Assembly: GCF_001949145.1 (NCBI RefSeq)
Contig: NW_019091386.1
Span: forward strand, 17,465-81,464
Direction of reading: 5' to 3'
Length of the DNA: 64,000 nucleotides
Source of the DNA: Acanthaster planci
Taxonomy: Eukaryota > Echinodermata > Asteroidea > Valvatida > Acanthasteridae
A program made the position numbers and the translations under genes. The notes under the pieces are model-generated. The model was not told the origin of the DNA, ran no database searches, and saw only the letters and a list, made by a program, of their open reading frames with translations. Position 1 is the first letter of the stretch, and each line of letters starts with the position of its first letter. Below, one piece after another: positions 12,801-23,900 of the stretch.

Positions 12801-15800
12801 AAAGGCAAATTACGCCCACGCTAAGCATATTTAATCATAAATTGGGAGGGGGAGGTGAGTGGTAAACAAGCTTCCTGTTCATAAGCAGGTGTCTAGCTAG
12901 TCATGCAGTAGGACACTGACTTCCTGTTGTCTCAAGTGACCACTGGCAAAAGCTGTCTCCGGACAGCTCATCAAATCAATTACGGTGCCATGACTACCAA
13001 CTGGCTTGTCCTGGCAATGGTTCTTGAGTTGTGAGTTCAGTCATTATTATTTTCGGTTACTCAGAATTTCTTCAGTGAGAGTTTTGTGGATTGAGTAGTA
13101 GCATTAGCAATATACCGTATCCTACTCAACGGGGCACTTTGGCAACTAACTGCAAGATGTACATGTACCTACATGTACATGCCGGTACATGCAGCGCACT
13201 TTAAGTGGCAGCAAAGTTTCACTTTCATTCAGTAGTGTTTCCGCATCACAAGTGGACTCAGTCAGGATTTGTTTCCACATCAATTAACAAAATGCACAGA
13301 ACTCAATTATCACTCCAAAGAAAAAGTGCCCAGACTCTCATTCTCAAATGGTTTTCATGGCGCTCTTCAATGGAGAAACCACATTTTTTTTCCTATGCAC
13401 GTGACGCATGCCCGTGGCCGACAGAGCGTAAAACACACAATATACTGCCAAGGATACGGCAAAGCGCACTGCCAATGGAAATGATGTTTGCCAACTCTGC
13501 ACACCTGGTACCTGGTGGCACAAATAACCTGAACACTCGCTATGCATTATGCCACTAGACTTTTCTTCACCTCACTTTCATGTGCTTTCAGTCACTGAGA
13601 AGATTGAATCGTCTCTCAAACTGTGATAAGCCACACAGAACGCAAAGCTGCCTTTGAAATCCCATTTATAAATGAACTCCCATCAATTCCAAATTCACAT
13701 CTAAAAATTAAATCAATGCAATGGATGTCCATTACATCTGGATTGTTTTAAGAGTACTAAATTTGTTGGCCAGAATTTTTACTTTTGATAAATAATGAAA
13801 AAAAACTAAGTACGGCAATTCTTAACACTTTCTGACATGCTTCCCACAGCAGGATTATGCCCCAATCACCTTGTACATGTATGTACTCTACTGACACTGA
13901 TAATTAATGCACGAATCAAATAGGTTTACACAGTACCAGTAACTGTATGAACTATCCTTGAACTGTTAAGCGGTTCATCCATAGCTCTACAGTAAAGAAG
14001 TCATGGATGTGGCAATGACAAATCTCCTTTCCCATGTCCTTCCTCCGCTAAGCGGCATTCACTTCGCCATTTCAACCAAAACACACATCTAGGGCACTGT
14101 TCACACCCTTTGTGTGACATTTCTTTGCAGCAAGTTGGCAATTTATGCAGAGGTCAGTTTGATCATTTCACCAACAGGTAGTCCAAAAGTGGCACTACAT
14201 GTACTTGGTCATTTTTCCAATTGACAGTTTTTCAAAATGGCTGCTTTTCTAGGCAGGGAGATTTATTCATTTTAGGGGTGGTCTGCTTCTGGTAAAAATT
14301 TCTCCAAAATTCATTGGTCAACCCCCTGAAAAAACTGAAACGATCATCGTTTTTCTGTGCAGCCTGAACACTTGTGAGAGTTGTGAGTAGTTTTTTAAGT
14401 ATTTGTGAAGTATTGGGATTTATCTTGCTGTCTATGGGAATTTATTTGCTGTGCACCCATAAAAAGTGTTTCGTTCATTTCCTTAACAAGGAGGAGCCAG
14501 AACTAATATACAAAAGGATTTGCTGGCTCTTAAGCAGACTGTATATATGTCAAGTCTCTGTGTTTTAATAAGTGTGTAATTAATTGGTGTTTATTTTGAT
14601 GTTAACATTATAATGATTGTAACCTGGAAGTCAAATTTCCCTTTTTTATCAATGTGACGTGACCAATAACAAGTTGAATAGAATTGAAATGACTGCTGAA
14701 TTCGAAAGATTTTGAACCTCCATTTAGAAGGCTTTAAAATTGGGTTTATAAGAGATAAAATTAACCAAACTAAAGGAACTATAAACAAGAAGTGGACTTG
14801 GAAAAAGAATGCAGGCAAGAACAAGAAATATTCATTCTTTTCTTGGCCTGGGGTTTGATTTCATTAGAAAGAACTGCTATCATTAAAACCATGAAGAATT
14901 TTGTTCCTGAGTTCCAATGAACTTTGAATGATCTAATTCATGCAGATAGAATATGTCAGTTTTCAGGGGGGGGAAAGGACAGCTACAATGAAAAAAGGAA
15001 GAGGAAATAACTAAGAGCTGCATGAATTCAAAGAATTGCTTGTGAGCATGCGACGGTCAGACAGGAGATGAAGTGTTATCCTTGGACTACAGGCACGTGC
15101 AGTCATCGAAAGCATCATCAACGTAATAAAGGTACTGGGGATTTCCAAATTCATCGGTGCATTTTGCAAAAAAAATTTACTGGCCTTACAACATGTACAG
15201 ACACATCCTGGAAAAAAAACAGAATGTTTTATGCCGAGTCATCAACATGCGCAGCACCGGCTGGTACAAACTTGGTTTAAAGGGACCATGAAATAGAAAT
15301 ATTTTACTAAATCCCTTGAAATTGCACCTTTCCGTTTCCGTTTACCTCATTTCAAATGTTTGTTTTCCAATTTTAACCCATATTTTGGCACTTTTCAGGC
15401 TTTTATTCTTACGACATTTGCATATTTATGAGCAAAAACTATGAAGTCATCCGAGGCAATGAGCCTCAATGTTGCACTGATTTGTGCACAGGAAACTTCT
15501 ACTTTTTTTCTATTTCAGTCCCATTGGCAATTCATTGTGTAAATATATGGCAACAAGCAAGCAAGCAACATTTTCATAGAAATGGTTTCAAATAGCAAAT
15601 TTTGAGTTCACAATGTGAATATAAAGACATGCAAACTAAACCATGGTTTCCTGCATTTACATCAAATCAAAGGTGACCTCACTTGTCCAGAAATGCCTCA
15701 ATTTTGAACGTTTACAAAGTGCGCTTTGAGTTCACAAAACTCAAAGAACGGTCACACCGTCCTCATACACTGAAGAAGAGTACAGAGAAACATAAAAAGT

Positions 15801-17410
15801 GATTCTAAGAGAAATTCATTTCCTGGATCTTTGGAATCATAACCTCTCTACAGTTGGCATATACCAGTACACACCGGTACAAGTAAACACATGTAATCAA
15901 ACAAAAAGATGAACTTTGTCATTCTCAACCAAATGTACAGTGTACATGTACTTCGTGAACCGTGTTGACAATGTGTCATCAGTATTGGCAGTAAATGCCA
16001 ACATCCTTGATGACACAGATAAAACTTGAAAATGTGAAAAAAAAAACCTAGTAACTACAGGTAACTGGAGGAGTGTTAATATTTCATGAACGCACGTAGC
16101 TGGCAGCAGAACGGAGCTAAAACCTTCTGTTGAGTGAGAGTTGATTTATTCATTAACAACAAAGACACCCATTTTTGTTTACTTGAAAATACTTTATTTT
16201 ACCTAAATTAATATGTTCAATCCTTTATATAACCAACATGTAGTTATCAATCTCTTACAATGTACCATTAAAATGTATTGATTGGAGTTTGTTTTGACTT
16301 TCAGGGATTTATAAAAATAACTGTTAAACAAACCAAGAGTACAGTTACATGTACATTTATGCTCTATACTGTCAATAGATACATGTATTTCTTTTGTTTA
16401 TAAACATTGCCTTCTGGGGGCCAAAGTTTGCAGAGATCACCAAGACTGGAAAAAGCTTTTGCCCCGGGAGGAATTGAAAGGCAGATATTTTAATTTCATA
16501 TTTTAGGTCTAGTGAGGTTTTTTTAGAACACTTTATGTACAATTTTTTGTGGTTTCTGTAATGAGGCCTGATAGAGCAGAACTTTGCTCATGACTAACGG
16601 CAAGCAAGAACCAAGAATGACACAAGCAATAATAATACGTGTACTTCACCCAGAAATTCTGCATCTTGGTCGGCCAAGAGCCAGTCACATGGCGTTTGCT
16701 GTTTTTTCTATCTTGCTTTTCACCGCCAAAGGCTTTATTAAGCATGTACAGGCAAACGCAGGAAGGTTTCTTTGTATGAGCACGCCTCTGCCAGAAAGAT
16801 TTCCTATTGACCGTCCTATTAATGTCAGGTACCGAAATCGGGGCAACCAAATCATCCTACATGCAACACATTATTGTCCATGCAGGGCACCCACAAAGGC
16901 CCAAGAGTACCGATAGCTCCTGTATTATTTCTCTCAGAGTCAAAGTACTTTGCCCACAACAACCAAATATACATGTATATAAAGATCATTACTCATGAAA
17001 ACCAGCATTTCAGGCCTCTTGAAGTGCGAGCACAACAGAACTAGGTTGCAAACATTTCATGAACAGGTTGTTTGGAAGACTGCTGGTAAATTATCCAAAT
17101 AAATTCTTATTCAAATAGATGTACACTCCCTTTCAATGTACTGAGATCAAATAATACAGTTATTATTTGCAAGTGTGGTGTAATCAAACAAATAGTGACT
17201 ACTGCATCTCGTGGTATAGTCAAAACTAACCTCCCTCGGTGAACCATGGAGCAGAATCTAGTTTCCCTGCACTTTGCCACTGGAAAAAAGAACAGTTTTA
17301 CTGCACCACTGGAAAGCAGTCAATATTTGTTTACTAGATAAGGGTCTAGGTAGAAATATAACTGAAGGCTTACCATAAGCAAGCAACAACACCCCAGCAA
17401 ACCACTGCAT
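862..17410 (-). CDS. knk: Knickkopf-like protein A (DM13-DM13-DOMON-cupredoxin, GPI-type tail)
   Basis: Fifteen exons, minus strand: 17410-17374, 10838-10695, 10444-10372, 9471-9387, 8600-8435, 7926-7857, 7117-6919, 6188-5940, 5028-4893, 4157-4047, 3104-2931, 2534-2341, 2165-2138, 1535-1363, 972-862. All junctions are GT-AG and in frame, giving 649 residues. Residues 1-13 form a signal peptide (MQWFAGVLLLAYA). Two DM13 domains follow (about 14-113 and 114-258, with HDVQGTV and FDGTPP/YDGNGP motifs), then a DOMON domain (about 259-423, VVVGWMD, WAIGP) and a plastocyanin-like region (about 424-620, GWGIAWYVNDLL, KYHPFYIT, CYTHRFLGWKI). The last 25 residues are hydrophobic after a small-residue stretch, as in a GPI-anchor signal. 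Insect Knickkopf has this architecture, is GPI-anchored and organises and protects chitin; the role here is inferred. Intron 1 is 6.5 kb. The next gene upstream is a paralogue on the same strand. Skeletor-type family members are the main alternative name. Confidence 0.92.
2725..2804. repeat. Copy 1 of a duplicated intronic segment
   Basis: This segment in intron 11 of Knickkopf A closely matches 3277-3358 in intron 10. Shared words include GTCTTCCAAAAAAGT and TTGCAGGCAAATACAC, in the same order. It is a local direct duplication or two insertions of one unclassified repeat. Confidence 0.75.
3277..3358. repeat. Copy 2 of a duplicated intronic segment
   Basis: Direct-orientation partner of 2725-2804, lying in intron 10 of Knickkopf A. 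Exon 11 (2931-3104) sits between the two copies. Confidence 0.75.
3450..3638. mobile_element. Inverted-repeat element made of AAGACC units
   Basis: The left end reads GTCGAGACCATCACAAGACC and the right end, reverse-complemented, begins GTCGAGACCACTTAAGAC. The arms are rich in AAGACC steps. It lies in intron 10 of Knickkopf A, and a related sequence occurs at 42091-42179. Probably a non-autonomous DNA transposon of unknown class. Confidence 0.55.
6245..6440. repeat. 29-bp tandem repeat in a Knickkopf A intron
   Basis: About six or seven copies of a 29-base unit containing TCATTTCACATTCATATGC then TAATTCAGAC. The central copies are nearly identical and those at both edges are degenerate. It is a minisatellite in intron 7, just upstream (in gene orientation) of the DOMON exon at 5940-6188. 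Confidence 0.9.
10839..17373 (-). other. 6.5-kb first intron of Knickkopf A, rich in TACATGTA palindromes
   Basis: This lies between the signal-peptide exon and the first DM13 exon. I find no other exon that keeps frame. The interval holds many TACATGTA-type palindromes (for example near 11640, 12730, 12760, 13155-13195, 13870, 15945, 16350), a large imperfect palindrome at 11398-11579, and otherwise AT-rich unique sequence. Confidence 0.7.
11398..11579. mobile_element. Imperfect 182-bp palindrome (MITE-like)
   Basis: The two arms are inverted copies for roughly 75 bases. The left arm holds AAGAGTTTGCAAAGCG and CCTGTCGACCC, and the right arm on the other strand holds AAGAGTTTGCAACGCG and TCTGTCGACCC. 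The short loop is near 11480-11495. The structure fits a foldback or MITE element in intron 1 of Knickkopf A. No coding capacity. Confidence 0.7.
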
Positions 17411-17454
17411 GACTGCAACACTCGATGCTCCTCTTCAGAATTAGGCCCTGATGT
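17411..17454 (-). other. 5' UTR part of the Knickkopf A start exon
   Basis: Upstream of the ATG at 17410 on the minus strand a good acceptor (TTTTGTTCAG) ends at 17455. The first coding exon therefore probably starts at 17454 as untranslated sequence and is spliced to a further 5' exon. Confidence 0.55.
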
Positions 17455-19351
17455 CTGAACAAAATAAAATGTCCGAGAGAAGCAGACCAGATTAATTGTC
17501 AGGTTGGAAGTAGCAAATGCGCTTTCCTGATTCAGTCGGCAGCTAACTTTTGGTATCGGTGTTCTGTCTTGATCTTTATGGACTGAGCGAAATTATGTTT
17601 AAAGCAAATACTATCACAACATGTTGATTGGAAATGAAACTGATGGCAAGTTGAAGCCTGGGTAAAATCTCTCAAGTGGAATTCTCTTCTCAGCATTGAG
17701 AGATTTCATAATGCAACTGCATCACACAGTCAAGTGGTAATATAGGCTCATTCAACATCATGAAAAACACAACCTTTTGCTTTGAAACTGTTCAGAACAT
17801 GGGAGACATGGGAGATGTCGAGAAGAGTGAATATTTTGCCTTGACTGGCCGCGTGTTTTTTTTTCAAAACACACATTGATCCAACATTGACCAAGGGAAC
17901 ACAGGGGGGCCGGAACGGTTAAGAGAACAGCCTTGTCAAAACATGATGCCACAATTTTTAAGCACTTCAACTTTTTTCCTGCCCCATGATTATGCTTATT
18001 GTTTTCAAATCAAACCCACAGATAAATTGCAGAATTTTGCACTTCTTTTCATGATCCATGGCTCTAGAGGAATTTTTAATGGAAAAAAGACTGAAATTGC
18101 ACAGCATATTTACACAGTCCTAAGTTATATCTCATGAAAATGAATTCAAAAAGACAAAGTAAGCATGGCATGATGGAACAAGAGGAACATTTGTCTCGGC
18201 TACAAATAGAGTATCCAAAACACTTCACCTGTGCATCGTTTGTAGCAGGAATGGGTCATGATTCAATGTTCACTGCCTTTAGTTTTATCGACACCGTGAA
18301 GTGAGACACCCTCGAATAGTCCCTGTACTCTTAGAGCCAGTCTGAAAGACTACCTCCATATCCCTGGAAACAACCTGTAGACCAATCCATCGGACTGGTC
18401 GGGGCCAGTTGGGGACTAACTCTCCACAAACTCAACTTCCGCACAGAAGAAAAACAGTGGCTTTGTACAAGTAGCTAGTCCAGAAAACTCCACAAATTGC
18501 CTCTTGGAGAGTCTCAATTCCACATAGGTCAGACAACATGTACTTTTCCCATAAAATGTTAACACAGTCGTCAGAAAGTGATACATGTATGTCTTAAACA
18601 GTGAAATTTAGCTCAGAAAATTCCAAAACATTTACGTAGAAAACACTTGGCTTAGACAAGTCTCATAGGTTTGTGCACTGGAGCATCAAATGATACTGTG
18701 ATGCTGTTTTTCTTTGCCTCTTTTGCATTGGTCACGGTCAGGCAGTTGAAGATCATGTAAAAAGTGATTTATAGATGCATGTTCACACTGTACATGTCAT
18801 TCACTTGCAATGCTCGGACTAACATTAGATTTCAGCCATATAATTTCATTTCAATCTAGTATAGGATCCTCGAAGGCAGAGTCATCAATGCTCAATACAT
18901 GTGATGCAATTTGCAGTTAGCACTCAGTAAACCCATGGATGTAGAAACAACCTTAGCTGTATCCATTTGACATGCTCACAGCTGATCTGGTGACGGCATG
19001 TCATTTTCAAGATTAATTTATTTCGTCCATGATTGCAGCGATTAGGCATAGGCAAAATTAAAACACAAAATCAGTCTGCAGGGCATTTTTATTTTATTTA
19101 TTTCATTTCTCGGGGAAACACAGGTAAACAAAACAGACGGTAAAACATAAATGTATGATGGAAGAAAGGACAAAACCCAACCAGTCCCCGATGGATTGCC
19201 CAAAAGAAAAAGATCCCAATTTCCAGTCGACTGGCTCTCTCCAGGCTGATAGGCCGGCTTGTTGCTGTACATAAAACACTTAAATATTATACTAAAATAT
19301 AAAACCCTACAATTGTTTTTCACTGGAGAAAACACAACCTTCTCTACTTAC

Positions 19352-19450
19352 CACGCTCTCCAAAACAGCCACAAAAGCGAGGATACCGGGTGACAAGAGC
19401 GCAGCGCCAACTATGACTTTGTTTGATTTGAATGAGTAGGCGAGGCGCGT
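19352..19450 (-). promoter_or_regulatory. Candidate non-coding first exon and promoter of Knickkopf A
   Basis: On the minus strand a strong donor (GAGCGTG followed by GTAAGTAGAG) ends at 19352. The flanking 19.35-19.65 kb is richer in CG dinucleotides than the surrounding introns. This suits a non-coding first exon spliced to 17454. The 5' limit is a guess; transcript data would be needed to fix it. Confidence 0.4.
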
Positions 19451-20954
19451 CTACCCCCAATTTTAATCCAAACCTGGCCGCAAAAACACAATGAATGAAC
19501 GTGACTAGGTGTTCGAGTATGTTCAGTCTGGGCGCGGCCCCTCCTTCCGGCTCCATTCTCCGTTCAACTGTCACTGTACTGTGCGTAGTATATAGTATGG
19601 GTTCGGGTTATCGTCATCACGCGGTCGCGGTACGCGTGGACGTCATCAGAAACCGCACTCAAGGACGAATGCCGCTGGCGGAATTGACGATGTCCTTCGA
19701 TGACTGAAACGGACAATACTCAGCGAAAGTGCCATTAAATTTTACAAAGCCTTGCAGACATGCAGGGGTGGGGCGATGAAAAATACATGAAATCGAAACA
19801 CGAGACCTTGTTGAAACAAAAACCAACTGATGTGCTAGCAAGGTCTAGCACGTGCGTGCCTGATAGGGGCTTTTCCGGCAAGTGCAGGTTATTTGGAATC
19901 CGACTGAGCGTGAAACACTCCCCCTAAAAACTGCTGACAAAATCCGTGAGACAATTATTTCCCAACATTTAATTGATGTGCGCATATTTTCACCCCAGCA
20001 TTTAAAGGAAGACTTCAGAAATAACGACTTCTCTGTTGGATGTACAATTATTGACAATATACGATGACTAATGCCACTTTTTATTTATTTAAAACTCGTG
20101 CAAAAACACACTAAATATTTAAAACAAAAAAATAATACGAATAGGATTCATCCCTGGACTTTCATTTCACATCCACAAAACGGGATTGCTTCCATTAAAA
20201 TTTCAATCCTTAATGGGTAGAAATGAGCCATCAGGAAAGCAAATTAATGACACTAAAATGAATTCACCATAACAAAAAAAGTAGGCGGGAGTTGAGCCGT
20301 GCAGGTGCACTTCTAGGCCAAGAAACATACTGTGATCTTCCTAGGTTCAAGCCATCATGTACAACACAGGATTCCAAAGCCTATTTCAAAAATACAGTAC
20401 TGTGAAGATTACATTAAATGCTTGCAACGGAGAACGATGCTCAAAATCTCAACTGCTCATTAGTTAACTATGATAAACACTTCCAACCAACTTGTACATG
20501 TGGCCCTTTCAATACAACAAAATCTTCAAACTGCATCACAATCAACATTGCTTCAATGCAATTCACCTTTATCTATAAAAAAACCATTAAAATTGTGAAT
20601 TTGTTAAATTTTTGTCATGTTCTTGCTTAACATTTCAGCATTGAAATACATGGTAGTCAGGTGCAGATCGCCGGGGGGGAGGCAAACCTCCTGCATTAAC
20701 ACCAAAGTCAAAAAAAAGTACGAATAAAAAAGATAATTAAACATCTGACAGGCTTGACCCCTCCCTCCCCCGAAATCCCTGGATCTGCCCCTGTAAACAC
20801 TGTAATATTTGTCTTAAAATCACTTTTATATAGGTAGTCCATAAATATATGTAAACTACATAGTTTGTGTCAAAAGAAAAATGTGGGCTATTTGTGCTAA
20901 CATTTGGTAAACTTTATGCCGCTTGTAAGCGCCAACGATTTTTTTTGTTAGTAG
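19451..20954. other. Interval between the two Knickkopf genes
   Basis: It holds the probable promoter of Knickkopf A and the 3' untranslated region of Knickkopf B. A minus-strand AATAAA-rich stretch at about 20078-20090 (TTTATTTATTT on the plus strand) is a candidate poly(A) signal for gene B. A G-rich fragment at 20662-20793 with a CAGGGGCAGATCC-like end resembles a decayed hAT-type element. No coding exon is seen. Confidence 0.5.
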
Positions 20955-23900
20955 CTATTTCAGCGTGGCGGCCAGAAGCAAACCTATCACCAGCCTAACA
21001 GATACTGTGGGAACTGCTGCAGAGGAGCTTATGTCGATCCTGAAGCCCATGCCAAAGTGGGTGTAACTCTGCAAAGCACAAATCATCCATGCCAGCGTTA
21101 TTTCAAATCAAGATCAAGTTGCAATGCGTTTGAATTTAACCAGTTTGATTTAAGAATGAAGATCAGTGAAGTGGGCGCGTGTTAAGACAATACTTCCTGA
21201 CAGTTCCAAGCAAGCTGTCTATGGTTAATTGTGCCAAAGGTCTAGTCCCTTGACTTTTTTGGCTTGAACAGAATATAATGGGGACCATGTGTGTTCCATT
21301 CTCTGAACGGTCAGCCTACCTGGTAATACACGGTGTCTGGCGTCGAACTGTCCGGTGTCCACTCCAGAAGTCCCCCGATGACCCTCTCATTGCAGTCCAG
21401 TGTTAGGTGAGCCTGGTACCCCCCAAAGCTCTCAAAGTCGTCAGGGTGGCTGCCATCATCAATGTACCGACACAGCGGACCAGCTGGGGAGACAAAACTT
21501 AATGGTGTGACTTTCTTGAGCGGCAAATCTAAACTATCTTGGACGTTAGAGCGGGGTGAACCGACGAATCGTCAATGTGCTTTTAAACTCTCGTAAATTG
21601 TGATGAAAAGATGAACAAATTACAACCCTCCAATCTTGACTTTAACAAGTAAGTAACTCTTCATTTGCACACAAATGCCACAAAAGTAGAAGGAGTAAAC
21701 AAAAACAGAGAAAAAACTGTAAAAATGACCTGACAGATACCAAGATGCCATAGTTTGTATCTTAGAAGCACATCACGTACAATGCTCATATACGGAGCTT
21801 AAGGAGTTGATTTGCATCGATGAACTGACACCTGCGATACTAAATAAGTCATCAGTTGTACTTACTTTGTTTATCTGCATATATCACCTCTCCCTGGGGG
21901 TGAAAAAAGAAACACAAATAAATATAGTTAACAAAAAATGACCTTCAACAGATCATCAAACGCTTTAACTTGACACCCTAAAAATCTATCATGTTTCAGG
22001 TACCGAAGTGCTTTGCTACATTTCTTACAAATTTAGGCAGTTTATATCCAGAAATAGAAAGCATTCATGCAATGTAGTACTAAGCCCACTTCTAGGTTCC
22101 CTGTATATTAAATAAATGCCTCTCCAACCAAACACTGATGATCACAACTTGTAAAACTGCACAGACTAACCTTAAATTAAGATTACATCTCTTTGCCATC
22201 TAAGTAATTTATTTTTCAGGTGTTGAGAACATTGACCCTTTACGGAACCCAACATCTCGAGTTGAGACACCTGTGTTCGCTCCTCAGGGATGCGTTACGT
22301 CATCCGTCTTATTTTAAAGATTGTTTGTTTGGGGGCGGAGGGCGGGGGCGTTGTTTTTGCTATTCACCAACCTTTTTCTCTTCCTCAGAGAGTTGGGCAT
22401 AGCCCCCTCTGTCGCTGCTAGTCAGATACAAGGGATGGTAGTGACCTGGGTCCATCGGATCATTACCCCCGAAAACATTGAAGACATATCTCTTCCCCCT
22501 TTGAAGCTTGATAACGGGAACCAGAAGGCCGTCGACGTACCAGGAATATTTCCAGCCACCTCTCTTTCCTGTTCAAACGGAATCCTAGCGATCAACTCCC
22601 CTGACAAACAACTCATGATGACCCTCTTTACAACAGACGTCTTCACTAGCTGCAAAGCCACTTTGTGTCGACAATACACCCTTATCTATGATTACAATCA
22701 TTGTAGCAAACCCCGTCAAACGACCAGCATTACAAAAACACAGCGTTTGGTATTTGGATGCTGGATGCTCACATTTCTTTCTTTTTTTTCTGGTGAGAAT
22801 GGTGACCTAAACTGACCTGTAATCGCGCTGTATCCTCTAACGCCACCAGCTGGCCCAATATCCAACCTGAACTGGTCTCGGTCTTGGATCTCCAGGGTCG
22901 GCCAAGCTGGTGGTTCCTCAGCCCCATAGGGAGGAATGTTGATGAGTTCAGGACAGGTGTCGCTAGGAGAACGGCCAAAATTGATCTGTGTCGAGGCTGT
23001 CCAGCAAATTTCAATATGGTGTTATCATGAAATGGAAACATGTGAGATTACATAAAGACTACAAAGGCTCTTCAAGTCTATGAGATAAAAAACTTGTCCC
23101 ATTATGACAATCCTAAATGTCTTCATCAAAACGAAATTCAGGACAAATCTGGGTTTGACTGAAAAATAACTGTGTCTAAATCAGTGTTTAGCCATGTCCA
23201 ACACAAGTCCATCGAAGACAGATGAAGCGCACAAGACGAATGTGTTTCTCACCGTCCACCTACAAAGCCTATGACTTTACTTGAGATGACACAACTTGTG
23301 AATGACTTGCAAGGCCCCGTGATGGCCTGACTAGCAACCTGTGCATGGCTGGCCAATGTTCTTTTCAACACCTAGGTTGAGGACTACTGTTTTACAGTTC
23401 CACTTTGACGATAATAAAGGGCTGAAGCCGAATTTTGAGCAGAACACAATTACATCACTCACAGCTTACCTGACACAATGGTGTCTTGGTTAAAGAGAGC
23501 AGTGTGACCATCCTTGACTGGTCCAACGGCCCAGACAACGTAGACAGACTTGTCTGTGGGAATCACCTTATCCAGGGGATCACCTTTCCCCAAAATTCCA
23601 AAAAATACCACATAATTAGAATGTGATATATTTATCCCCTCAAAAGTCATATAAAGAGATTTACAATAAACATCAATGTTATTTCTTACAAATAACATTT
23701 GTCCAAAATTCTGATGTCCTGCTCCAAACCAGTAGGCCTACAGAGACTTTCAATGTCCCAAGGTAATGATCTGTATACTACAATATTATGGTATCACAAT
23801 ATTAATTATTAAACTGAATGTTCCAGCTGTTTATCTTTTGGGAACCCAAACAGCATGAAATCAAATGAAACCTGCTTCAGATCTTTTGCATTAGGAGTGG

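Noticed and set aside
17232-17280. A 49-base exon-like segment between the signal-peptide exon and the first DM13 exon of Knickkopf A, with good acceptor and donor.
   Set aside because: Its length is not a multiple of three and would break the frame, while the flanking exons join directly in phase 1. Knickkopf B has no counterpart.
20662-20793. A complete hAT element bounded by CAGATC-type G-rich ends.
   Set aside because: The two ends match only partly and the flanks show no 8-base duplication, so it is noted only as a decayed fragment.
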